A stretch of 64,000 nucleotides of DNA. It comes from Pseudomonas sp. MN1F (GTDB taxonomy: Bacteria > Pseudomonadota > Gammaproteobacteria > Pseudomonadales > Pseudomonadaceae). Both the position numbers and the translations under genes were made by a program. A model generated the notes under the pieces. That model did not search any database. It was given only the letters and a program-made list of their open reading frames with translations, and was not told the DNA's origin. Below, piece by piece: positions 42,164 through 53,084 of the stretch. The stretch's first letter is position 1. Each line of letters starts with the position of its first letter. Location of the stretch: contig NZ_VZII01000016.1 of assembly GCF_009391885.1 (NCBI RefSeq), forward strand, positions 1 to 64,000, read 5' to 3'.

Positions 42164-43003
42164 ATGAGCGAAGATCGATCGAGCAACGGGCAGAAGTCCT
42201 GGCTGGGTAAACTGACCCAGGCTTTTGCCCATGAGCCGAAAAACCGCCAGGAGCTCCTTGAGCTGCTGCGCGAAGCCCATCAGAACAAGCTGCTCGACAG
42301 CGAAGCGCTGACCATCGTCGAAGGCGCCATCCAGGTCGCCGACCTGCAGGTACGCGACATCATGGTCCCGCGTTCGCAGATGATCAGCATCAAGGCGACC
42401 CAATCGCCGCGCGAGTTCCTCCCGGCCGTCATCGACGCCGCCCACTCGCGCTACCCGGTGATCGGCGAAAGCCATGACGATGTGCTCGGGATCCTGCTGG
42501 CCAAGGACCTGCTGCCGCTGATCCTCAAGGAGAACGGCGACAGCTTCAACATCAAGGACCTGCTGCGCCCGGCCACCTTCGTGCCGGAGTCCAAGCGCCT
42601 GAACGTGCTGCTGCGCGAGTTCCGCGCCAACCACAACCACATGGCCATCGTCATCGACGAGTACGGCGGCGTGGCGGGCCTGGTGACCATCGAGGATGTG
42701 CTGGAACAGATCGTCGGTGACATCGAGGACGAGCACGACGTCGAAGAAGACAGCTACATCAAGCCGCTGCCCAGCGGCGACTTCCTGGTCAAGGCGCTGA
42801 CCCCGATCGACAACTTCAACGAGTTCTTCGACAGCGAATTCTCGGATGATGAGTTCGACACCGTCGGCGGCCTGGTGATGAGTGCCTTTGGCCACCTGCC
42901 CAAGCGCAACGAGACCACCGAGATCGGCGCCTACAAGTTCCGCATTCTCAATGCCGACAGCCGGCGGATACACCTGCTGCGCCTGACCCCGATCACCCGC
43001 TAA
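42164..43003 (+). CDS. corC: CorC/YbeX-type CBS-domain protein (Mg/Co efflux family)
   Basis: A 279-residue cytoplasmic protein. Two CBS domains (about 65-125 and 130-185; RDIMVPRSQMISI and EYGGVAGLVTIEDVLEQIVG) are followed by the transporter-associated domain (FDTVGGLVMSAFGHLPKRNE). The short form lacks the membrane DUF21 domain. Named for Mg/Co efflux in Salmonella; recent work ties YbeX to ribosome metabolism, which fits its place between ybeY and lnt. Start ATG 42164. Confidence 0.92.
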   Translation: MSEDRSSNGQKSWLGKLTQAFAHEPKNRQELLELLREAHQNKLLDSEALTIVEGAIQVADLQVRDIMVPRSQMISIKATQSPREFLPAVIDAAHSRYPVIGESHDDVLGILLAKDLLPLILKENGDSFNIKDLLRPATFVPESKRLNVLLREFRANHNHMAIVIDEYGGVAGLVTIEDVLEQIVGDIEDEHDVEEDSYIKPLPSGDFLVKALTPIDNFNEFFDSEFSDDEFDTVGGLVMSAFGHLPKRNETTEIGAYKFRILNADSRRIHLLRLTPITR

Positions 43004-43011
43004 GGACAAAC

Positions 43012-44529
43012 ATGCGTTGGATCACCCGCCCCGGCTGGCCCGGTAACCTGCTGGCCCTGGCGGCCGGCGCATCGACCCTTCTGGCCCTGGCGCCGTTCGA
43101 CATCTGGCCGCTGGCGCTGCTGTCCATCGCCTTGCTCTACCTTGGCCTGCGTGAGCTCAGCCCGCGTCAGGCCATGTGGCGTGGCTGGTGGTTCGGCTTT
43201 GGCCTGTACGGCGCAGGCACCTGGTGGATCTACGTCAGCATGAATACCTACGGCGGCGCCTCGCCGTTGCTGGCGATCGTGTTGCTGCTGGCGTTCTTCG
43301 CCGCTCTCGCCTGGTTCTTTGCCCTCCCCACCTGGCTATGGGCACGCTGGTTCCGGCGCAATGAGGCGCCCCTGGCCGACGCCCTGTGCTTCGCCGCCCT
43401 GTGGCTGCTGCAGGAAGCTTTCCGTGGCTGGTTCCTCACTGGCTTCCCCTGGCTGTACGCCGGTTACAGCCAACTCGATGGCCCGCTGGCGGGCCTTGCG
43501 CCGTTGGGTGGCGTGTGGCTGATTTCCTTCGTCCTGGCACTGAGCGCCGCGCTACTGTGCAACCTGCACCGCCTGCGCGAACGCCGCTCGTTCCTGGCCG
43601 TCGGCGTGGTACTGCTGCTGGCGCCATGGGTGACAGGCATGGCCCTCAAGGACCACGCCTGGACCACGCCCGCCGGCGACCCGCTCAAGGTTGCAGCCTT
43701 GCAAGGCAACGTCGAGCAAGACCTGAAATGGGACCCGGCCCACATCGACGCGCAACTGGCGCTGTACCGCGACATGAGCTTCAGCTCCAGGCCGGTTGAC
43801 CTGCTGGTGTGGCCGGAAACCGCCGTGCCGGTGCTCAAGGACCAGGCTCAAGGCTATATCGATGTGATGGGCCGCTTTGCTGCCGATCGGCATTCGGCGC
43901 TGATCACCGGCGTACCCGTACGTGAAGTGGTGCATCACCAGCGCCGCTACTACAACGGCGTCACCGTGACCGGCGAAGGCGACGGTACCTACCTCAAGCA
44001 GAAGCTGGTGCCGTTTGGCGAGTATGTGCCCTTGCAGGACATGCTTCGCGGCGCGATCGAGTTCTTCAACCTGCCGATGTCGGACTTTGCCCGCGGCCCC
44101 GCGGACCAGCCACTGCTGCAGGCCAAGGGCTACCAGATTGCGCCGTTCATCTGCTACGAAGTGGTCTACCCCGAGTTCGCTGCAGGCCTGGCGGCACGCA
44201 GCGACCTGCTGCTGACCATCAGCAACGATACCTGGTTCGGTACCTCGATCGGCCCGCTGCAACACCTGCAGATGGCCCAGATGCGTGCGCTGGAGGCCGG
44301 CCGCTGGATGATCCGCGCCACCAACAACGGCGTGACCGCGCTGATCGACCCGTTTGGCCGGATCACCGCAGAAGTGCCGCAGTTCCAGCGGGCGGTGCTG
44401 TATGGCGAAGTGGTGCCGATGCAGCAGCTGACGCCTTACCTGCAGTGGCGGTCCTGGCCGCTGGCGATTCTGTGTGTGCTGTTGCTGGGCTGGGCGTTGC
44501 TGGCAGGCCGTATCGCCAAGACTGTTTAA
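43012..44529 (+). CDS. lnt: Apolipoprotein N-acyltransferase
   Basis: A 505-residue inner-membrane enzyme adding the third acyl chain to lipoproteins. About six N-terminal helices (1-210), then a periplasmic nitrilase domain with the triad Glu in LLVWPETAVP, Lys in YLKQKLVPFGEYVP and Cys in PFICYEVVYPEF; WFGTSIGPLQHLQMAQMRAL follows. One last helix near the C-terminus. It closes the ybeZ-ybeY-corC-lnt operon (8-base gap after corC). Start ATG 43012. Confidence 0.95.
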   Translation: MRWITRPGWPGNLLALAAGASTLLALAPFDIWPLALLSIALLYLGLRELSPRQAMWRGWWFGFGLYGAGTWWIYVSMNTYGGASPLLAIVLLLAFFAALAWFFALPTWLWARWFRRNEAPLADALCFAALWLLQEAFRGWFLTGFPWLYAGYSQLDGPLAGLAPLGGVWLISFVLALSAALLCNLHRLRERRSFLAVGVVLLLAPWVTGMALKDHAWTTPAGDPLKVAALQGNVEQDLKWDPAHIDAQLALYRDMSFSSRPVDLLVWPETAVPVLKDQAQGYIDVMGRFAADRHSALITGVPVREVVHHQRRYYNGVTVTGEGDGTYLKQKLVPFGEYVPLQDMLRGAIEFFNLPMSDFARGPADQPLLQAKGYQIAPFICYEVVYPEFAAGLAARSDLLLTISNDTWFGTSIGPLQHLQMAQMRALEAGRWMIRATNNGVTALIDPFGRITAEVPQFQRAVLYGEVVPMQQLTPYLQWRSWPLAILCVLLLGWALLAGRIAKTV

Positions 44530-44539
44530 GTCTTCCTGC

Positions 44540-44577
44540 GCCGGCCTCTTTGCGGGCATCCTCGCGAAGAGGCCGGC
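44540..44577. repeat. REP palindrome after lnt
   Basis: GCCGGCCTCTTTGCG (44540-44554) pairs with 44563-44577 with one G-T mismatch; 8-base loop. It stands between the convergent lnt and ydcF-like genes. Confidence 0.8.
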
Positions 44578-44593
44578 ACTGGCTACGCAAGGT

Positions 44594-45355
44594 TCAGTAG
44601 AACAACCGATACCCCACCAACCCCACCGCTTCATTGAGCAACTGCCCGCTCTGCCACATGGCCCGGTTCTCCGGCAGCAAGCCACCGAACGGCCGTGCAT
44701 GATCGCGCCCCAGGAACCCTACCGGCGCCGGTACCACCTCGAACCCGGCCCGTTCGAAACTCCAGCGTGAACGCTGCATATGCCACGCCTGAGTCACCAC
44801 CACCACCCGGTGAATTCCCAGCGGCTGCAACACCTTGGCGCTCAGCTGGGCGTTCTCCCAGGTGGTCCGACTGGTCTCTTCCTTCCATTTCACCTCGACG
44901 GCGAAATCCTCACGCAGGCGGTCCGCCATCAACTGCGCTTCGCTCGGTGGTGTCCCGTAATGCAAGCCGCCGCTGGTCAGCACCGGCAACCCGGAGGCTT
45001 TCGCCAGCCGAGCAGCAAAACGCATGCGCTCAAGCGCCGTTGCCGTAGGCTGGTCATCACCGCCCCAGGCCGGGTCACCGCGCTCGCGCCCGGCGCCAAG
45101 CACGACGATGGCGTCAGCCCTGCTCGCCAGACCGGCCCAATCACCTGGCGCCAGCGGCGGCTCGGTCTCCAGCAGGCTTGCGGCCTCCTGCACCACCAAC
45201 GGCAAGCTCATCAACCACAGGCCTCCCAGCCCCACGGCAAAACACAGCGTCGCCAGCCGCGGTCGCCGCCTGCGCAACCACCAGGCCGCGAGCAGCAGCA
45301 GGAACAGGACGCCAGGCGGCATCAGCCATTGCTTGATGAAAAAACGAATCGGCAT
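44594..45355 (-). CDS. YdcF/ElyC-type DUF218 membrane protein
   Basis: A 253-residue protein with two N-terminal membrane helices (about 8-28 and 33-55) and a periplasmic DUF218 domain: ADAIVVLGAGRERGDPAWGG, LPVLTSGGLHYGTPPSEAQL, EETSRTTWENAQLSAKVLQP and VVVTQAWHMQRSRWSFERAG. ElyC acts in peptidoglycan/ECA lipid-carrier metabolism. I use ATG 45355, 7 bases after GGAGG; a GTG two codons upstream is less well placed. Confidence 0.85.
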   Translation of the reverse strand: MPIRFFIKQWLMPPGVLFLLLLAAWWLRRRRPRLATLCFAVGLGGLWLMSLPLVVQEAASLLETEPPLAPGDWAGLASRADAIVVLGAGRERGDPAWGGDDQPTATALERMRFAARLAKASGLPVLTSGGLHYGTPPSEAQLMADRLREDFAVEVKWKEETSRTTWENAQLSAKVLQPLGIHRVVVVTQAWHMQRSRWSFERAGFEVVPAPVGFLGRDHARPFGGLLPENRAMWQSGQLLNEAVGLVGYRLFY

Positions 45356-45484
45356 CGACACACCTCCATGGAAGGCGTGCAGCCTATAGAGGATCGACGC
45401 CGGTCAACAAGTCCAGGCCGGCGTCGATCTAGGGAAGTGTATTGTAGAACCGGCGCGCAAGCCCGCGCCTGGCGTCCTGAACGG

Positions 45485-45799
45485 CTAGCGATGCGGCAGC
45501 GTCCTGGATCTCGCCGAGTTGGCGGGGCGTTTCTTGTCCTTGAGCCAGATAATCTTGGCCGTTGCCGGTTCCGCTTGCGGGAATGTACCGGCGCAGGCAT
45601 TGCGGCGTTCCGGGAGGGAATCCAGGTAAGCCTTGATCACTTCGAACTCTGCATGGCTCAAGCCACGCAACTCCAGCTCGGCTGGCATCTCGTCGCGTAA
45701 TCTTACCGAGGTTCTGGCGACTTCCAGTGCCAGGCCAAGACGGTCGATCAGGCGTTCGTAAAGCTCCGGTTTGATTGCGGGTAGCTGCGTCTCTCCCAT
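45485..45799 (-). CDS. Hypothetical protein, 104 aa
   Basis: MGETQLPAIKPELYERLIDR opens a soluble, probably helical protein rich in Leu, Glu and Arg, with a basic tail. I recognise no domain. GAGGTGA 4 bases before ATG 45799 supports translation, and comparable genes occur in other P. putida-group genomes between the ydcF-like gene and leuS. Confidence 0.6.
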   Translation of the reverse strand: MGETQLPAIKPELYERLIDRLGLALEVARTSVRLRDEMPAELELRGLSHAEFEVIKAYLDSLPERRNACAGTFPQAEPATAKIIWLKDKKRPANSARSRTLPHR

Positions 45800-45821
45800 C
45801 CGTTCACCTCATTGAAGATAA

Positions 45822-48635
<2,814 letters not shown>

Positions 48636-48642
48636 TGGCAAC

Positions 48643-48671
48643 GCCCACCTGCACCCGGTGCGGGTGGGCGG
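48643..48671. other. Hairpin between leuS and lptE
   Basis: CGCCCACC (48643 on) pairs with GGTGGGCG, with a GCACC/GGTGC inner stem. No T run follows, so this is more likely an mRNA processing or stability element than a terminator. Confidence 0.4.
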
Positions 48672-48696
48672 TATCGGCCCACAAGGGAGCAACAAC

Positions 48697-49302
48697 ATGA
48701 TCAAACGCAATCTGCTGGTAATGGGCCTGGCTGTCCTGCTCAGCGCCTGCGGTTTCCAGCTGCGCGGCACCGGCACCAATGCCCTGAGCGTCAAGGAGAT
48801 GGACGTCAGCGCGCGCAACGCCTACGGCCAGACCGTGGTGCAATTGCGCCAGGTACTTGAGCGCAGTGGCGTCAATGTGCACGCCGGCGCACCTTATCGC
48901 CTGGTACTGACCAACGAGCAGGAAAACTCGCGCTCGGCCAGCTATACCGGTGGTAACCGCACTGCCGAGTATGAACTCACCACCACGCTCAACTACAGCA
49001 TCCTGGGCCTGAACAACCTCGAACTGCTGAGCGACAAGGTAGAAGTACGCAAGGTCTACGTGCGTGACGGCTCCAACATCAACGGCTCCGATCAGGAAGC
49101 CCAGCGCTCGCGCGAAGAGATGCGTCGCGACCTGGTGCAGTCGATGGTCGCGCGCCTGCAACTGCTGAGCCCTGCGCAGCTTGATGAGCTGCAACGCAAG
49201 GCAGACGCACGTGCCAAGGCCGAAGCCGATGCACTGGAGGCAGCGCGCCGCCAGCAGGCGGAAACGCCGCAGCAGTCGCCTCTGGAAGTCCCGGGCAACT
49301 AA
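48697..49302 (+). CDS. lptE: LPS-assembly lipoprotein LptE
   Basis: A 201-residue outer-membrane lipoprotein that plugs LptD. The signal peptide ends in the lipobox LLSAC with Cys18; CGFQLRGTG is the usual LptE start, and SRSASYTGGNRTAEYELTTT and DGSNINGSDQEAQRSREEMR are typical internal segments. The last 40 residues are Ala/Glu/Gln-rich helix. Start ATG 48697 after AAGGGAG. Confidence 0.93.
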   Translation: MIKRNLLVMGLAVLLSACGFQLRGTGTNALSVKEMDVSARNAYGQTVVQLRQVLERSGVNVHAGAPYRLVLTNEQENSRSASYTGGNRTAEYELTTTLNYSILGLNNLELLSDKVEVRKVYVRDGSNINGSDQEAQRSREEMRRDLVQSMVARLQLLSPAQLDELQRKADARAKAEADALEAARRQQAETPQQSPLEVPGN

Positions 49303-49309
49303 GCCCGAG

Positions 49310-49329
49310 CGGGGCACTTCGGTGCCCCG
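49310..49329 (+). other. UUCG tetraloop hairpin between lptE and holA
   Basis: CGGGGCAC-TTCG-GTGCCCCG is an 8-bp perfect stem with the very stable UUCG loop, 10 bases before the holA ATG. Without a T run it is not a standard terminator; it could moderate holA translation or stabilise the upstream mRNA. Confidence 0.55.
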
Positions 49330-49339
49330 CCTGCTCCCC

Positions 49340-50377
49340 ATGAAGCTCGCCCCCGCCCAACTCAACAAGCACCTGCAAGGCAGCCTGGCCCCGGTCTACG
49401 TGGTCAGCGGCGACGACCCACTGCTGTGCCAGGAAGCCGCCGACGCCATCCGCAATGCGGCGCGCCAGCAGGGTTTTGACGAACGCCAGGTGTTCAGCGC
49501 CGACGCCAACTTCGACTGGGGCACCTTGCTGCAAGCGGGCGCCAGCTTGTCGCTGTTCGCCCAGCGGCGCCTGCTGGAGCTGCGCTTGCCTTCGGGCAAG
49601 CCCGGTGACAAGGGCGCTGCGGCGCTCATGGAGTACTGCGCCAGGCCCGCCGAAGACACCCTGCTGCTGATCAGCTTGCCCAAGCTCGATGGCAGCGCGC
49701 AGAAGACCAAGTGGGGCAAGGCCCTGATCGAAGGTGCCCACTGCCAGTTCATCCAGATCTGGCCGGTCGATGCCCAGCACTTGCCCCAGTGGATCAACCA
49801 GCGCCTGTCCCAGGCCGGGCTGTCGGCCCAACGCGATGCCGTCGACCTGATCGCCGCGCGGGTCGAAGGCAACTTGCTGGCTGCTGCCCAAGAGATCGAA
49901 AAGCTCAAGCTGCTGGCAGACGGCAACCAGATCACCGTCGAAACGGTGCAGGCGGCAGTTGCCGACAGTGCGCGCTTCGATGTCTTCGGGCTGGTGGATG
50001 CCATCCTCAATGGCGAAGCCGCGCATGCCCTGCGCATGCTCGAAGGCCTGCGCGCAGAAGGTGTGGAGCCGCCGGTGATTCTTTGGGCGCTGGCCCGTGA
50101 ACTGCGCCTGCTGGCCGGGCTTGCGCAACAGTTCAGCCAAGGTGTGCCGCTGGACAAGGCTTTCAGCCAGGCGCGCCCACCAGTGTGGGACAAACGCCGA
50201 CCACTGGTCAGCAAGGCCCTGCAGCGCCTCTCGGCGCAGCGTTGGGCGCAACTGCTGCAGGATGCCCAGCGTATCGATGCGCAGATCAAGGGGCAGGCCG
50301 AAGGCTCGCCCTGGACCGGCTTGTCGCGATTGGCGCTGTTGATGGCCGGCCAGCGATTGGTACTTCCTTCGCAATAG
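49340..50377 (+). CDS. holA: DNA polymerase III subunit delta
   Basis: A 345-residue clamp-loader subunit that opens the beta clamp. PVYVVSGDDPLLCQEAADAI opens the AAA+-like domain I, ISLPKLDGSAQKTKWGKALI is conserved, and ILWALARELRLLAGL begins the C-terminal collar domain. Start ATG 49340. No clear Shine-Dalgarno is seen apart from the preceding UUCG hairpin, so translation could be coupled or low, in line with the protein's low copy number. Confidence 0.93.
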   Translation: MKLAPAQLNKHLQGSLAPVYVVSGDDPLLCQEAADAIRNAARQQGFDERQVFSADANFDWGTLLQAGASLSLFAQRRLLELRLPSGKPGDKGAAALMEYCARPAEDTLLLISLPKLDGSAQKTKWGKALIEGAHCQFIQIWPVDAQHLPQWINQRLSQAGLSAQRDAVDLIAARVEGNLLAAAQEIEKLKLLADGNQITVETVQAAVADSARFDVFGLVDAILNGEAAHALRMLEGLRAEGVEPPVILWALARELRLLAGLAQQFSQGVPLDKAFSQARPPVWDKRRPLVSKALQRLSAQRWAQLLQDAQRIDAQIKGQAEGSPWTGLSRLALLMAGQRLVLPSQ

Positions 50378-50488
50378 CTGGGGCCGCTTGGCGCCCCAGG
50401 ACCTCAGCCATATATACAATCAATTGGCCCCACCCTGCCTCAAGCCCTAAAGTCCGCCCCGAAAGCCATCCAAGCAGGGAACCCCGCC

Positions 50489-50653
50489 ATGAGCAAAAAG
50501 CCGAAAAAACACGGCCCCAACAAGGCCAAGTCGATCATCGCCCAACCACTGTTCCGCTGCCGCCAGGAACAACCAGAGAAGGGCAAAGGCAGCTACCGCC
50601 GCGAAGCCTTCCAATCGAGAGATTGGGAGGCTTCTTACTTTTTAGCCGCATGA
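50489..50653 (+). CDS. arfA: Alternative ribosome-rescue factor ArfA
   Basis: 54 codons: MSKKPKKHGPNKAKSIIAQP then PLFRCRQEQPEKGKGSY, RREAFQSRDWEASYFLAA. The PLFR-x-R...KGKGSY-x-R...WEAS pattern is that of ArfA, which binds the empty mRNA channel of stalled ribosomes and recruits RF2. AGGGA lies 8 bases before ATG 50489. The reading frame contains a complete intrinsic terminator (50603-50644), so most transcripts should end before the stop codon and be non-stop mRNAs, degraded through tmRNA and translated into active ArfA when trans-translation fails. Confidence 0.9.
   Translation: MSKKPKKHGPNKAKSIIAQPLFRCRQEQPEKGKGSYRREAFQSRDWEASYFLAA
50603..50644 (+). terminator. Intrinsic terminator inside arfA
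   Basis: A 14-pair stem (50603-50616 with 50621-50634; one G-T pair) closed by a GAGA tetraloop is followed by TTACTTTTTAG. It lies at codons 39-52 of arfA, upstream of the TGA at 50651. Confidence 0.85.
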
Positions 50654-50713
50654 AAGCATCGCAAGCGCAGGCATGGTATGGTCGGCACCTGACCTGCAAT
50701 TCTGGATCTGTGC

Positions 50714-52030
50714 ATGCTCTTGAGTCTTCTCCCCCGTTGGAATTCCCGCCAGGTACTCGCGGCCTCCAGCTTCATCCTGCTCGTCGCCTGCGCGGAAAAA
50801 CCTACCGCCGCCGACGCCCTGCCGCTGGCCCCAGCCCAGCCCGCCCCGGTCGTTACCCTGCCTGGCGCCACGCCCGACGTCAGCACTGAAATCCAGCCCC
50901 TGCAAACCTTCGCCCAATGGCAAGCCGGTTTCCGCCAGCAGGCACTGCAGGCCGGCATCGCGTCGAACACCTTCGACCGTGCGTTTCTCGGCGTCACGCC
51001 AGACATGGACGTGATCAAGGCCGACCGCAGTCAGCCCGAATTCACCCGCCCGGTGTGGGAATACCTTGATGGCGCGCTGTCGCCCCTGCGCGTGCGCAAC
51101 GGCAAAAAGTTGCTGGAACAGAACACCGAACTGCTGGCCCGCATCGAGCAGCGCTATGGCGTCGACCGCCAGGCGCTGGTCGCGGTGTGGGGCATGGAAA
51201 GCAACTTCGGCCAGTTCCAGGGCAGCAAGTCAGTGATCCGCTCGCTGGCTACCCTGGCCTATGAAGGGCGCCGTCCACAGTTCGCCCAGGACCAGCTGAT
51301 CGCCGCCCTGCAGATCATCCAGCATGGCGATATCCAGCCTGAGTCCATGCGTGGTTCGTGGGCCGGCGCCATGGGCCAGACCCAGTTCATCCCGACCACC
51401 TACAACACGTATGCGGTGGACTTCGACGGTGACGGCCGCCGTGATATCTGGAACAGCACACCCGATGCCCTGGCCTCGACAGCCAACTACCTGCAAAGCT
51501 CGGGCTGGAAGCATGGCCAGCCGTGGGGCTTCGAAGTGCAGGTGCCAGCAGGCTTCGACTATTGGCAAGCCGATGGCGCGCTGCGCAAGCCGGTCTACGA
51601 ATGGTTGCAGATGGGCGTGAAACTGCCGGCAGGTACCCAGCTGCCAGCGGGCAGCAATGAGCTGTCGGCGGCCCTGCTGTTGCCGGCTGGCGCCCGTGGG
51701 CCGGCGTTCCTGGTGCTGGACAACTTCCGCGCGATCCTCAAATACAACAACTCGTCGTCCTATGCCTTGGCAGTGAGCCTGCTGGGTGATCGCTTCTCGG
51801 GCTGGGGCTTCATCAGCGGCAGCTGGCCGAAGGAAGACCTGCCATTGAGCCGCAGCGAGCGGATGGAGTTGCAGAACCTGTTGAATGCCAAGGGGCATGA
51901 GGCGGGCAACCCGGATGGCATCATCGGGGCCAATACCCGCAAGGCCATCCGTAATGCCCAGCAGGGCCTGGGATGGCCGGCGGATGGCTATCCGACCCAC
52001 AAGCTGCTCGATAGCCTGCGTCAGCGCTGA
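50714..52030 (+). CDS. Lytic murein transglycosylase with C-terminal peptidoglycan-binding domain
   Basis: A 438-residue lipoprotein (lipobox LLVAC, Cys26). The catalytic SLT_2/MltB-type domain spans about 60-350: VWGMESNFGQFQGSKSV contains the catalytic Glu, GSWAGAMGQTQFIPTTYNTY and VDFDGDGRRDIWNSTPDALA are conserved. A PG_binding_1 domain follows (about 370-435; AGNPDGIIGANTRKAIRNAQ). It cleaves murein with 1,6-anhydro end products. Distinct from mltB at 57471. Confidence 0.9.
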   Translation: MLLSLLPRWNSRQVLAASSFILLVACAEKPTAADALPLAPAQPAPVVTLPGATPDVSTEIQPLQTFAQWQAGFRQQALQAGIASNTFDRAFLGVTPDMDVIKADRSQPEFTRPVWEYLDGALSPLRVRNGKKLLEQNTELLARIEQRYGVDRQALVAVWGMESNFGQFQGSKSVIRSLATLAYEGRRPQFAQDQLIAALQIIQHGDIQPESMRGSWAGAMGQTQFIPTTYNTYAVDFDGDGRRDIWNSTPDALASTANYLQSSGWKHGQPWGFEVQVPAGFDYWQADGALRKPVYEWLQMGVKLPAGTQLPAGSNELSAALLLPAGARGPAFLVLDNFRAILKYNNSSSYALAVSLLGDRFSGWGFISGSWPKEDLPLSRSERMELQNLLNAKGHEAGNPDGIIGANTRKAIRNAQQGLGWPADGYPTHKLLDSLRQR

Positions 52031-52063
52031 GGTCATTGGGGCCGCTTGGCGGCCCCGGCGATC

Positions 52064-53002
52064 TCAAAGCTTGAACAGGTCCTGGCCCAACACCAGTGTC
52101 TGCCGCTCACTGTCCAGCCTCACCCAGGCCCCCAGCGGCAAGCACACATTCGGGTCACAATGCCCGCTGCGCCACCCGGCCAGCACCGGCACGCACAGCG
52201 GCCCGAAAGTCTCTTCCAGCAGCGGCGCCAACGCTGCTACGGTAATCCCGGCAAAATCCCCCACCAGCACGCCCTTGATGCCCTCCAGCTTGCCTGCCAG
52301 GCGCAAGTGGGTCAGCAACCGGTCCACCCGATAAAGCGGCTCGTTGACGTCTTCGATGAACAGGATGCAGCCCTGCGTATCAATCTCCGCGACCGTCCCA
52401 AGGGTCGCGCTCAGCATCGACAGATTGCCACCGAGCAGGCGCCCGCTGGCAGCCCCAGGCACCACGCAGTTCAAGGCGAAATCAGCCGGATGGACAATTT
52501 CATCCCCCTCCCCCAGCAGCCCGCCCAGTTGCGCCAGCAGCGATGACTCGGTCGGCTGCAACTTGGCGCCCAACAGGTCGGCATTGAGCATCGCGCCGTG
52601 GAAAGTGAGCAGCCCGGTACGCTGGTATATCGCCGTGTGCAGCGCGGTGATGTCGCTGTAGCCGATCAGCGGCTTGGGGTTGCGGCGGATCAGCTCGAAA
52701 TCGAGCCGATCGAGCAGGCGCATGCTGCCATAACCACCGCGCATGCACAGGATCGCGTCGACCTCGGGATCGGCAAATGCCGCATGCAGGTCCTGCAGGC
52801 GCTGCTCATCGCTACCGGCCAGGTATCCCTTAGCCTCATGAACGCCCGGGTAGATCCGGCAGCGGTAGCCACGCTCGGCGAACCACTGGCCAGCCTTCTG
52901 CGCATCCAGTCGCGCCGGCCCGGCCGGAGCGACGATGGCGAAGCAGGCATTGTCCGCCAGTGCCCTGGGCAAACGGGATTCCGTGGTTTCAGCGCAATTC
53001 AT
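52064..53002 (-). CDS. ldcA: LD-carboxypeptidase (murein tetrapeptide, S66)
   Basis: A 312-residue cytoplasmic serine peptidase that removes D-Ala from murein tetrapeptides during recycling. CMRGGYGSMRLLDRLDFELI leads to the nucleophile Ser in LIGYSDITALH; the Glu in LFIEDVNEPLYRVDR and His in SGHCDPNVCLPLGA complete the triad. Start ATG 53002. Symbol by family similarity. Confidence 0.88.
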   Translation of the reverse strand: MNCAETTESRLPRALADNACFAIVAPAGPARLDAQKAGQWFAERGYRCRIYPGVHEAKGYLAGSDEQRLQDLHAAFADPEVDAILCMRGGYGSMRLLDRLDFELIRRNPKPLIGYSDITALHTAIYQRTGLLTFHGAMLNADLLGAKLQPTESSLLAQLGGLLGEGDEIVHPADFALNCVVPGAASGRLLGGNLSMLSATLGTVAEIDTQGCILFIEDVNEPLYRVDRLLTHLRLAGKLEGIKGVLVGDFAGITVAALAPLLEETFGPLCVPVLAGWRSGHCDPNVCLPLGAWVRLDSERQTLVLGQDLFKL

Positions 53003-53021
53003 CGCAGCTCCTGTCTAGACA

Positions 53022-53066
53022 GCAAAAACAAAAATGCCGATGCCGCCTCTCAGCGTGCATCGGCAT
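53022..53066 (-). terminator. Intrinsic terminator of the lipA operon
   Basis: ATGCCGATGC pairs with GCATCGGCAT (53034-53043 / 53057-53066), followed on the minus strand by TTTTTGTTTTTG. It ends the ybeD-lipB-lipA transcript. Confidence 0.9.
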
Positions 53067-53084
53067 GTTCAACTCAAGCCCGGA

